DNA of 5,956 nucleotides from Vulcanimicrobiota bacterium (GCA_030038335.1 JASHPC010000019.1:1-5956), one strand, 5' to 3'. Numbered from the stretch's first letter, positions 1-5,956 are shown. Notes: generated from the sequence alone by a model not told the origin. Translations and numbers: made by a program.

Positions 1-257
1 GTCGAAGCAACCGTTGCGGTCGACCAAGTCGGGACGCGTTCCGGTGGAAGCACGGGCCGCGCGTTCGTGAGCGCGAGGTGCAGCCCCAAGCCAAGATTCG
101 GCATCGAACGGGCGCGCTCGATCGCATCCGCCGCCGCGCTCTCGCCGACCATGAGGCTCGCCGCTGTTAGGATACCTTCACGGTGCGCGCGCTCGACGGC
201 TTCGTTGATCGCCGTCGACGCGCCAAAGTCGTCGGCGGTGACGACGAGTCTCTTCAC
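1..257 (-). CDS. hpnK: HpnK, hopanoid-associated YdjC/ChbG-type deacetylase, 3' part off window, apparent frameshift
   Basis: HpnK belongs to the YdjC/ChbG carbohydrate deacetylase family and is thought to remove an acetyl group from the amino sugar on bacteriohopanetetrol during head-group modification. About 76 N-terminal residues are readable. They include TADDFG at residues 7-12, whose Asp pair is the metal-binding start of this family, then GILTAASLMVG at 28-38, GLHL at 58-61 (His60, likely metal ligand) and RPVLPPERVP at 67-76. I chose GTG at 257-255 because it gives the family-typical start (M)KRLVVTADDFG and a 4-base GTGA overlap with the hpnG stop. An in-frame ATG at 266-264 would add three residues. 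After the Pro at residue 76 the frame reads TWSTATVAS, which does not look like the family. The -1 frame at bases 30-1 instead reads DLVDRNGCFD, the expected continuation. This points to a lost base near 31-33. The rest of the protein lies beyond base 1. Family call is firm; intactness is uncertain. Confidence 0.85.
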   Translation of the reverse strand, partial: MKRLVVTADDFGASTAINEAVERAHREGILTAASLMVGESAAADAIERARSMPNLGLGLHLALTNARPVLPPERVPTWSTATVAS

Positions 258-853
258 GAAGGCCATGCCAACGCGACGACTGCCGCGGCAATGGCGGCGC
301 AGCGCGGTGCATTGCGGGCGAGCTGCATTGCTTGCGGCCACAGCAACGGATTGAGCAACGCGCTCGAGGGATGCGCCCACGCCGGCGAAAGTTCGCGCTG
401 AGGCGTATCCAAAATGACGCGCACGACGCCGACTCGCGGTGCAACGACGAGACCGCTCTCCATATCCGCGGCCGCGTAGCCTTCACTCGCCCAGCGTTCG
501 CGCTCGGCGCCGGTTACGAGCGTCCCGGTCGTGACGATCGGCGCGACGACGGGCTCATGACCGAGCTTTCGCGCCGCGACGGTCAGTTGCAGCACGAGCG
601 CGCGATCGCACGTTAGCGACGTTCCGTCTGTTCGGCGCACGCGGTCCGCGACGACGACCGTCCCGCTTGGCAGGTCGCGCCGCAATCCTCCCGCGAGACC
701 GCACGAGATCACCGTCGTCCCAAGTGAATCCGGGCTGCGTCGCGCGAAAGCGATGCCGCACTCGACGATCCGCACGCCGGGCGCTGCGGTGCGTAACGCG
801 CGCGCCTCGACGCCAGTCGCCGCGATGACTACCGGGCGTTCGCGCGATACCAT
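254..853 (-). CDS. hpnG: HpnG, adenosylhopane nucleosidase/phosphorylase
   Basis: HpnG belongs to the nucleoside phosphorylase superfamily. It removes adenine from adenosylhopane, giving ribosylhopane (or its phosphate), the precursor of bacteriohopanetetrol. The 199-residue product shows the superfamily marks in order: VVIAATGVEA at 8-17, CGLAGGL at 51-57 (phosphate/ribose-binding loop), ADMES at 129-133 (Glu132 in the nucleoside-binding motif) and VILD at 146-149 (Asp149 in the position that protonates the purine). The start is the ATG at 853-851, the only start near the conserved N-terminus. It lies 25 bases inside the end of hpnA, so translation is probably coupled. The stop at 256-254 overlaps the hpnK start. 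The length is a little short compared with the 210-240 residues I would expect. The C-terminus is unusually Ala/Val-rich (residues 185-199). Immediate linkage to hpnH and shc supports the call over a generic MTA/SAH nucleosidase. Confidence 0.9.
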   Translation of the reverse strand: MVSRERPVVIAATGVEARALRTAAPGVRIVECGIAFARRSPDSLGTTVISCGLAGGLRRDLPSGTVVVADRVRRTDGTSLTCDRALVLQLTVAARKLGHEPVVAPIVTTGTLVTGAERERWASEGYAAADMESGLVVAPRVGVVRVILDTPQRELSPAWAHPSSALLNPLLWPQAMQLARNAPRCAAIAAAVVALAWPS

Positions 854-1776
854 TCGACGGCGCGCGCGATCGTCGAGCTCGCGGGTTCCGGCGCGTCGAG
901 TCCGAGCTCGACGCGCGCGGGCGCGGAATCGACGAACATGTATTCCCGCGACATGCGCAAGCCTTCAAGCGGAATCGTCGGCTCCGCCTGCTTCTGCACG
1001 TAGCGGCAGCGCATCTCGTCGATACACCCCGCGACGAACATGACTGGATACGGCACGCGCACGCGCGGATTGCGACGCCCCGTGGCCCGTGCGAGCAGCG
1101 CCCAGATCTCGTCGAAGGTCAGGTTCTCGCCTCCGACGACGTAGCGCCGGCGCGGCTTTCCGCGTTCGAGCGCCGCAACGTGCGCGCGCGCGACCTCCTC
1201 GACGGCGACGACGTTCATGCCGCCTCGTGGCGGCGCGACGCCGATCTTCCCAAGCGTAAAATCACGCACGAGCCGTCCGGTGGGAGTCGGCTTTGCGTCG
1301 CCAGGTCCCATCGGCGCAGTTGGAAGCACGACGACCGCCGGTACGCGCGCGGCGAGCGCCGCGCGCTCCTGCTCCACCTTTGAGCGATGATATGCGGATG
1401 CGGAACCGCTCTGCGCGTGCTCGTGAAGCGTTGCCGAGCTCGACGTGACGACGGCGCGTTCGACGCCTGCGATGCGCGCGGCCTCGAGGAGACCGATGGT
1501 TCCCACGACGTTGACGCGATGCATCTCGGCTCGCGCGCTCGGGGCAAACGAGTAGAGCGCGCCGCAATGCACGACGTACTTGCAGCCGTCCAGCGCGCGC
1601 GCTAGCGCGCCCGGCTCGCGCAAATCGCCGACGACGTATTCGACGCCGGCGCTCGAGGCGGCTGGGCATTGCGCTGCGCGAACGAGAGCGCGAACGTCGT
1701 AGCCCGCGACGCGCAGCTCGCGGAGCACGTGGCTGCCGACGAAGCCCGTGGCGCCCGTGAGAAAGACCGTTGACAC
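829..1776 (-). CDS. hpnA: HpnA, hopanoid-associated NAD(P)-binding sugar epimerase/reductase-like protein
   Basis: This 315-residue protein is an extended short-chain dehydrogenase/reductase of the HpnA (hopanoid-associated sugar epimerase) family. It is presumed cytoplasmic and its substrate is not firmly known. Visible features are the Rossmann motif GATGFVG at 8-14, VGDL at 49-52, TSSSAT at 111-116 and the catalytic pair Tyr129/Lys133 in AYHRSK. PTAPMGPGD at 152-160 and KPTPTGR just after it are typical of HpnA. The second beta strand ends in basic residues (VRALVR, 28-33) with no acidic residue, which suggests NADPH. I chose GTG at 1776-1774 because it places GATGFVG at the normal distance from the start. 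A start at 1890 would overlap hpnH by 100 bases and add 38 unrelated residues. There is no clear ribosome-binding site; the hpnH stop is 14 bases upstream. The loop between TSSSAT and the catalytic Tyr appears about ten residues shorter than usual. Placement between hpnH and hpnG suggests action on adenosyl- or ribosylhopane. Confidence 0.87.
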   Translation of the reverse strand: MSTVFLTGATGFVGSHVLRELRVAGYDVRALVRAAQCPAASSAGVEYVVGDLREPGALARALDGCKYVVHCGALYSFAPSARAEMHRVNVVGTIGLLEAARIAGVERAVVTSSSATLHEHAQSGSASAYHRSKVEQERAALAARVPAVVVLPTAPMGPGDAKPTPTGRLVRDFTLGKIGVAPPRGGMNVVAVEEVARAHVAALERGKPRRRYVVGGENLTFDEIWALLARATGRRNPRVRVPYPVMFVAGCIDEMRCRYVQKQAEPTIPLEGLRMSREYMFVDSAPARVELGLDAPEPASSTIARAVEWYRANAR

Positions 1777-1790
1777 CGGTCGAAAGCGCG

Positions 1791-2798
1791 CTAGTGCGCG
1801 AACGCCGCGCGAATGCTTTCCTTGATGGAGCTCGTCGTCACCGCGACGGCGGTGGGCTCGTATCCGCAATGCGCCATGCAGTTGTCGCACTTGTCGTTTC
1901 GCCCGCGGCCGAACTTCGACCAGTCAGTCTCGTCGAGAAGCTCCTTGTACGTCTTGGCGTATGGAGCATCGCTCATCAGATAGCAGGGACGCTGCCACCC
2001 AAAGACCGTGTAGCACGGAATACCCCACGGCGTGCACTCGAAGTCGACCTTACCTTCGAGGAAATCGAGATAGACGGGACTGTGGTTGAGACGCCACTTC
2101 TTCCGTTTTCCATCGGCGAACGCTTGACGAAAGATCTTGCGCGTCTCTTCGACGCCGAGGAAGTGCTCCTGATCGGGCGCCTTCTCATAGGCATACGCCG
2201 GGGAGATCTGCATCATGTCCACGTTGAGATCGTCATTGAGATAGTCGAGCACTGCGCGAATCGACGCCGGATCGTCTTGGTTGAAAAACGTCGTGTTCGT
2301 GAAGACGCGGAAGCCACGCTCCTTCGCGAGCTTGATCGCCTCGACGGCCTTGTCGAAGACGCCGTCGCGGCAGACCGACTGGTCGTGGCGGTCTCGTAGG
2401 CCGTCCATGTGGATCATCCACACGAAGTGAATCGAGGGCTTGAAGAGATCGATCTTCTTTTTCAGCAGGAGCGCGTTCGTGCAGAGAATGACGAACTTGC
2501 CGCGCTTGACGAGCGCTTCGACGATCTGCGGCATCTGATCGTGAATGAGCGGCTCGCCGCCCGCTATCGAGACGATCGGGGCGCCGCACTCTTCAACGGC
2601 GGCGACGCATTCGTCGACGGAGAGACGCCTGCGCAAGATGTCGTTTGGATGCTGGATCTTTCCGCACCCGGCGCACGCCAGGTTGCACTGGAGAAGCGGC
2701 TCGAGCTCGAGGACGAGCGGAAACTTCTTGATGCCGCGCAGGCGCTTCCCGAAGATGTACTTTCCGATTGTGAGTTTCTGCTTCAGCGGCATGCTCAT
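1791..2798 (-). CDS. hpnH: HpnH, radical SAM adenosylhopane synthase
   Basis: HpnH is a radical SAM enzyme that adds a 5'-deoxyadenosyl radical to hopene (diploptene), forming adenosylhopane, the first C35 hopanoid. The 335-residue protein carries the cluster motif CNLACAGC with Cys38, Cys42 and Cys45, followed by GKIQHP, a strong family signature. GGEP at 80-83 is the SAM-binding motif. MIHMDGL at 128-134 and TNTTFF at 167-172 also fit the family. The C-terminal third holds further cysteines at 255, 262, 272, 304, 307 and 311, the last three in KCDNCMAHCGYEPTAV, typical of HpnH (DUF3463 region). The ATG at 2798-2796 has AAGG four bases upstream; a second ATG two codons later is possible. The length matches the family (about 330-390). 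The gene begins 46 bases after shc, behind a hairpin, and is followed 14 bases later by hpnA. Identification is very secure. Confidence 0.96.
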   Translation of the reverse strand: MSMPLKQKLTIGKYIFGKRLRGIKKFPLVLELEPLLQCNLACAGCGKIQHPNDILRRRLSVDECVAAVEECGAPIVSIAGGEPLIHDQMPQIVEALVKRGKFVILCTNALLLKKKIDLFKPSIHFVWMIHMDGLRDRHDQSVCRDGVFDKAVEAIKLAKERGFRVFTNTTFFNQDDPASIRAVLDYLNDDLNVDMMQISPAYAYEKAPDQEHFLGVEETRKIFRQAFADGKRKKWRLNHSPVYLDFLEGKVDFECTPWGIPCYTVFGWQRPCYLMSDAPYAKTYKELLDETDWSKFGRGRNDKCDNCMAHCGYEPTAVAVTTSSIKESIRAAFAH

Positions 2799-2844
2799 AG
2801 AGCCTTAGTTGCACCCGCGCGAGGCTGAACCCTGGCCTCAGCGC
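2799..2844 (-). promoter_or_regulatory. Intergenic hairpin between shc and hpnH, plus hpnH ribosome-binding site
   Basis: This is the largest gap in the operon. On the transcribed strand it opens, directly after the shc stop, with an inverted repeat at 2844-2817: GCGC, a bulged T, GAGGC, a nine-base loop CAGGGTTCA, then GCCTC and GCGC. That is nine G/C-rich pairs with one bulge. No run of T follows, so it does not look like a standard intrinsic terminator. It could protect the 3' end of the shc message, act as a processing point, or modestly reduce read-through into hpnH. The last bases contain AAGG at 2806-2803, a weak Shine-Dalgarno sequence for hpnH. No promoter elements are recognisable. 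The structure is seen in the sequence; its function is inferred. Confidence 0.5.
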
Positions 2845-4737
2845 TCAGATCGGGCGCGCGATCTCCTCGCGCTCGGTCACGCCGCGCGTATGGCGCGCTT
2901 CGTCGTTCGCGAGCGCCATCATCGGAAAGAGATGCCGGTACAGATGGTAGTTGATGTAGAAGTCGCGCGGGAACCCGGTGCCGGTATAGTACGGCTCCCA
3001 CCACGTGCCGTCGGCGCGCTGCTCGTCGCGCAGGTATGCCAGGCCTCGAAGACATGCTTCGTGCCCGTGAAGGCCTGCCGCCTGAAAGGAGAGGACCGCC
3101 CACGCCGTTTGCGACGGTGTGCTGTTTCCGACGCCCGCAAACGACTCGTCCGTGTACGTGTGGCACGTTTCGCCCCAACCGCCGTCGGCGTTCTGACGCT
3201 CGCACAGCCATTCGATCGCGCGCGACACCATGTCTTTGCCGGCCCCGAGTGCGGTGAGCGCGGCGATCGTGCACCACGTTCCGTAGATGTGATTGACGCC
3301 CCAACGCCCGTACCAGTTTCCGCCCGCCTTCTGCGTCGCTCGAAGATACGTCATGCCGCTCGCGACGGCGGGATCGCGTTCGTCGCTTCCGAGCGCAGCG
3401 AGCATCTCGAGAACGTGCGCCGTCACGTCTTCAGTTGGAGGGTCGATGAACGCGCCGAAGTCCGCGAAGGGAAGCCGGTAGAGAAGTTCGCGATAGTTGT
3501 CGCGGTCGAACGCGGCCCACGCTCCGTTGGAAGAACGCATCGCGACGACCCACGCGCGCGCGCGCGCGACGGCATCGCGAACCTCGCCTTCGATGCCGCC
3601 TCGCAGTAGTGCGAGCACGACGAGCGCGGTGTCGTCGATGTCCGGGTAGATGTCGTTGTGAAACTCGAACGCCCAGCCACCGCACTCGACGCCCTTGCAA
3701 CGAATTTGCCAGTCACCGCCTCCGGTGATCTGCTCGTCGACCAACCACCGCACGGCGCTGCGAATTGCGGGATGCGAGCGCGGAACGCCGGCGGCGCGTA
3801 ACGCGAGAATCGCCCATGCCGTGTCCCAGACCGGCGACATGCACGCTTGCAAACGCCATCCGTTTGCATCGTCGTGCAATGCGAAGCCGTCGAGGCCCTG
3901 TAGCCCTTTGCGCATCACGGGATGATCGTTTTGCATCCCTTCGAGATTGAGCGCGATGAGTGAGTACACCCACGGCGGTTGAATCCCGCCCCATCCGCCG
4001 TCAGCCTCTTGCCGATCGACGACCCAAGCGGCGAGCCGATTGCGCGCGATCTGCCGCCCTGGTTTTATCGGAAGCATCTCGTAGAGCTTCAGCGCCTTGT
4101 CGAGCCACAAGAAGAAACCGTGACCTTGGACGCGATGGAGATCGGCCTCGGTACCTTCGAGCACGACTTCGCTGAGCGCGACGCCGAGATCGCGAGTAGG
4201 ACGCCGCGAGATGACGATCGCGAGCGGCGCGACGGTTCCGCGAGCCCAGCACGCGTAGTCGTAGAGATTGAACGGAATCCACGGCGGAAGAAATATCATC
4301 TCCGGCGGCATCGTCGGAATTCCGTCCCATGGATACTTGCCGAAGAGCGCGAGCCAGATCTTCGTGAAGACGCGCGCGCGCGCGACGCCGCCGAGGTCGA
4401 GAATAACCTTCAACGCCTTGCGCATCGCAGCAGAGTTCGGGTCGACGCCGAGGACTCTGAGCGCCGCGTATGCTTCGATCGTCGTACTGACGTCGGCGGG
4501 AGCTTCGTAGTACAGTCCCCACGAGCCGTCTTCGCGTTGGTTGCGCAGAATATGCTCGACGGCGCCTTCGCGAATCGCGTCCAGCCCGACGCCCAAGAAA
4601 CGCATGAGCAGAACGTGCTCGGCGGTCATCGTCACGTTTGTCTCGAGCTCGCCGAACCACCAGCCGGCGGGGTTCTGTCGCGAAAGGAGCCACTCGGTGG
4701 CGTCCGCGACCGCGCTACGCGCTCTCATTCCCTCCAT
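2845..4737 (-). CDS. shc: Squalene-hopene cyclase (HpnF)
   Basis: This class II triterpene cyclase protonates squalene and folds it into the pentacyclic hopene/hopanol skeleton at the membrane surface. The 630-residue length matches the Alicyclobacillus enzyme (631). The catalytic acid motif DIDDTA is at 366-371, with Asp368 as the likely proton donor and His441 (in EDVTAHVLE) as its usual partner. QW repeats are spread along the protein: QREDGSWG at 67-74, RQEADGGWGG at 242-251, SSNGAWAAF at 402-410, QKAGGNWYGRWG at 469-480, RQNADGGWGE at 514-523 and EQRADGTWWEPYYTGTGFP at 572-590. Aromatic pocket residues Trp304 (SPVWDTA), Phe357, Trp479, Phe589, Tyr597 and Tyr600 sit where known cyclases have them. 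The ATG at 4737 overlaps hpnE by 23 bases. An ATG three codons on (4728) is also possible, with GGAGG only two bases before it. Two long CG dinucleotide tracts lie in the gene. Cyclase function is very secure. Confidence 0.97.
   Translation of the reverse strand: MEGMRARSAVADATEWLLSRQNPAGWWFGELETNVTMTAEHVLLMRFLGVGLDAIREGAVEHILRNQREDGSWGLYYEAPADVSTTIEAYAALRVLGVDPNSAAMRKALKVILDLGGVARARVFTKIWLALFGKYPWDGIPTMPPEMIFLPPWIPFNLYDYACWARGTVAPLAIVISRRPTRDLGVALSEVVLEGTEADLHRVQGHGFFLWLDKALKLYEMLPIKPGRQIARNRLAAWVVDRQEADGGWGGIQPPWVYSLIALNLEGMQNDHPVMRKGLQGLDGFALHDDANGWRLQACMSPVWDTAWAILALRAAGVPRSHPAIRSAVRWLVDEQITGGGDWQIRCKGVECGGWAFEFHNDIYPDIDDTALVVLALLRGGIEGEVRDAVARARAWVVAMRSSNGAWAAFDRDNYRELLYRLPFADFGAFIDPPTEDVTAHVLEMLAALGSDERDPAVASGMTYLRATQKAGGNWYGRWGVNHIYGTWCTIAALTALGAGKDMVSRAIEWLCERQNADGGWGETCHTYTDESFAGVGNSTPSQTAWAVLSFQAAGLHGHEACLRGLAYLRDEQRADGTWWEPYYTGTGFPRDFYINYHLYRHLFPMMALANDEARHTRGVTEREEIARPI
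3553..3568. repeat. (CG)8 alternating dinucleotide tract inside shc
   Basis: Sixteen bases of perfect alternating CG lie inside shc and encode part of an Ala-Arg run (ARARA, residues 391-395). Such alternating tracts can adopt left-handed DNA and are prone to slippage. It is most simply explained by Ala/Arg codon choice in a GC-rich gene. Confidence 0.6.
4371..4384. repeat. (CG)7 alternating dinucleotide tract inside shc
   Basis: Fourteen bases of perfect alternating CG lie inside shc and encode Ala-Arg residues of VARARVF (residues 118-124). This is a second tract of the same kind as the one at 3553. It is a compositional feature with no demonstrated function. Confidence 0.55.
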
Positions 4738-5956
4738 ACTGCGACGCGAGGCTGGATTTTCTCTGCGGGCCTCTGGCCCTACGATCGTAGGGCTCCTCGG
4801 CCAATATGCGCTGCGCGGCCGCGAAACCGCTGCGCACGGCGGACTCCATCGTATCCGGCCACCCCGTCGCAGTCCACGCTCCGGCGACGACGACGTTTGC
4901 GCGTGCGGTCTGCGGCCCCGGGCGCTCGAGATCGGCCGGGGCGGAGAATGTCGCTTCGGCGTTACGCGTCACCGCAGAGTCCGTGAGGAAGGCGTGACGC
5001 AGGAACGGCAGCGCCGCGCGCACTTCTTGCCATGCGAGCTCGACGAGGTCGCCCGTCGAACGGCGCAAATACTCGTCGGCTGCACTCATGCTGCAAACGA
5101 GATACCCGTCACCTTTCCTGAATATCCATTGCACGGCCGATCCTACGAGCGCCGCGAAATCGAACTCGCTCGCGTCGAGGAACGTATGTCGCAAGTGCAC
5201 GTCGATGATCGGGTGAGGCGTGTACGCGTCGAGCGAGGAGAGTCCGTACACCGCCGTATCGCCCAAGAGACGAGCGAGCTGCGGCGGCGTAAGCGCGAGA
5301 ACGAAGGCGTCGAACTCCGCCCGTTCGCCCGGCACGGTTCTCAATGCGCGCACGCGCGAGCCATCTTCATCAAGCTCGAGGGACGCGACGGAGGTCGAGC
5401 GGTGAACGCGCGTCGCCCGGCGAGCCGCTGCTTCGGCAACTCGCGCGAGCGGCACCGTCGAGTAGCCGAAGCGCGCGGCTCGAGCATCGCTCAAGAACGC
5501 GGTGCGCAGCGTGAATATCGCTTCGCGAGCATCCATCTCGTCGAGCGGCACGTTGAGCGCCGGGACGAAGAACGGCGTCCAGAAGACCCGCATCGCCTCC
5601 TCGCCCTGCCCGTGTCGCCGCAACCACTGCGCAAAACTTTCGGCGGAGGTTTCGCCGTCGCGTTTCGCCGCCACGAGCGCGCGCACGATCTCTAGCTTCG
5701 ATCTCGCTCCGAGGAGAGCAAACGTCGCGAAAGACGCAACCAAGTGCCACGGCGCGGGAAGCATCGCCGCCCGCAGTCGCGATCTCTTGCCCCCTTTTTC
5801 GATGACGAGTGCGTCGAAGCGATCCTGCAGATGGAGCGTCTCCTCCATGCCCACCCGTTGCACGAAGTTTCGAAACTCGGTGCAGCAACCGAGAAATACG
5901 TGCTGGCCGTTATCGACTTCAACGCCTCCGATCTCGAAAGACGTTGCACGGCCACC
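4715..5956 (-). CDS. hpnE: HpnE, FAD-dependent hydroxysqualene reductase (squalene-associated desaturase family), 5' end off window
   Basis: HpnE is a flavoprotein of the phytoene desaturase/amine oxidase fold that converts hydroxysqualene to squalene, the last of the three HpnD-HpnC-HpnE steps from farnesyl diphosphate. 413 residues are visible. The reading frame is open to the window edge, and its first residues GGRATSFEIGG and VDNGQHVFLGCC (window residues 18-29) are a hallmark of HpnE. Only the N-terminal Rossmann segment that starts FAD binding, probably 35-45 residues, is missing. FWTPFFVPALNVPLDEM and the later FGYSTVPLARVAEAA and VQWIF are also typical. The C-terminal flavin motif AGAWTATGWPDTMESAVRSG is at window residues 358-377. 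A start at GTG 5863 is rejected because it would remove the conserved N-terminal motifs. The C-terminal tail of about 30 residues is basic and its end overlaps the shc start by 23 bases, indicating coupled expression of the enzyme that makes squalene and the one that uses it. Confidence 0.94.
   Translation of the reverse strand, partial: GGRATSFEIGGVEVDNGQHVFLGCCTEFRNFVQRVGMEETLHLQDRFDALVIEKGGKRSRLRAAMLPAPWHLVASFATFALLGARSKLEIVRALVAAKRDGETSAESFAQWLRRHGQGEEAMRVFWTPFFVPALNVPLDEMDAREAIFTLRTAFLSDARAARFGYSTVPLARVAEAAARRATRVHRSTSVASLELDEDGSRVRALRTVPGERAEFDAFVLALTPPQLARLLGDTAVYGLSSLDAYTPHPIIDVHLRHTFLDASEFDFAALVGSAVQWIFRKGDGYLVCSMSAADEYLRRSTGDLVELAWQEVRAALPFLRHAFLTDSAVTRNAEATFSAPADLERPGPQTARANVVVAGAWTATGWPDTMESAVRSGFAAAQRILAEEPYDRRARGPQRKSSLASQYGGNESA

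Noticed and set aside
1777..1890. Longer hpnA beginning at the ATG at 1890
   Set aside because: It would overlap hpnH by 100 bases and add 38 basic residues before the Rossmann motif that starts HpnA proteins. GTG at 1776 fits the family start.
2817..2844. Rho-independent terminator after shc
   Set aside because: The stem is strong, but no T-tract follows it on the transcribed strand and hpnH begins 18 bases later in the same operon.
2809..3609. 266-codon open frame on the plus strand
   Set aside because: It is the mirror frame of the SHC C-terminal half, where the QW motifs on the other strand are unmistakable.
2845..4737. Repeated Q-x-x-x-G-x-W blocks in shc as possible DNA repeats
   Set aside because: They are the normal QW protein motifs of triterpene cyclases; the DNA copies are diverged and not tandem repeats.
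4826..4885. HpnE flavin motif reads AGAWT where many relatives have AGDWT
   Set aside because: I recall GAWT-type variants in other HpnE proteins and the rest of the motif is intact, so it is not evidence of inactivation.
3979..4986. 335-codon open frame on the plus strand
   Set aside because: It lies opposite the DNA encoding the SHC N-terminal part and the HpnE C-terminal part. Its low-complexity Arg/Asp-rich translation has no domain signature.
4541..5695. 384-codon open frame on the plus strand
   Set aside because: It is antisense to hpnE and shc, which are supported by clear family motifs. The translation is Arg-rich and matches nothing I recognise; it is a by-product of GC-rich third positions.

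Overview
The window holds one compact operon for C35 hopanoid (bacterial sterol-like lipid) biosynthesis, with every gene on the minus strand. In transcription order, from high to low coordinates, the genes are hpnE (5' end off the window), shc/hpnF, hpnH, hpnA, hpnG and hpnK (3' end off the window). There is no gene-free stretch longer than 46 bases. I see no RNA gene, mobile element, CRISPR array or recognisable promoter; any promoter probably lies beyond base 5956.

The genes form successive steps of a known pathway. HpnE reduces hydroxysqualene to squalene. Squalene-hopene cyclase folds squalene into hopene. HpnH, a radical SAM enzyme, joins a 5'-deoxyadenosyl group to hopene to give adenosylhopane. 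HpnG removes adenine, leading to ribosylhopane. HpnA is a short-chain dehydrogenase-like protein of unsettled role whose gene lies between hpnH and hpnG. HpnK is a YdjC-type deacetylase linked to amino-sugar or cyclitol-ether head groups on bacteriohopanetetrol. The hpnC and hpnD genes, which make hydroxysqualene from farnesyl diphosphate, would be expected upstream of base 5956. HpnI/HpnJ-type head-group genes may lie beyond base 1.

The gene junctions are tight. hpnE/shc overlap by 23 bases, hpnA/hpnG by 25 and hpnG/hpnK by 4 (or 13). hpnH and hpnA are 14 bases apart. Most starts lack a clear Shine-Dalgarno sequence, so translational coupling is likely. The 46-base shc-hpnH gap is the exception: most of it is a strong GC-rich hairpin.

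The DNA is GC-rich with strong G/C preference at third codon positions, which creates many long antisense open frames that are not genes. The organism is a hopanoid-producing GC-rich bacterium. An uncultured soil lineage such as Eremiobacterota, or an acidobacterium, is a guess from overall style and is not demonstrated by the sequence.

The main oddities are an apparent one-base frameshift in hpnK near base 31, the hairpin after shc, a shortened loop in HpnA, and the position of hpnA in the ribosylhopane part of the operon. The pathway itself is known; I do not see a wholly new system.
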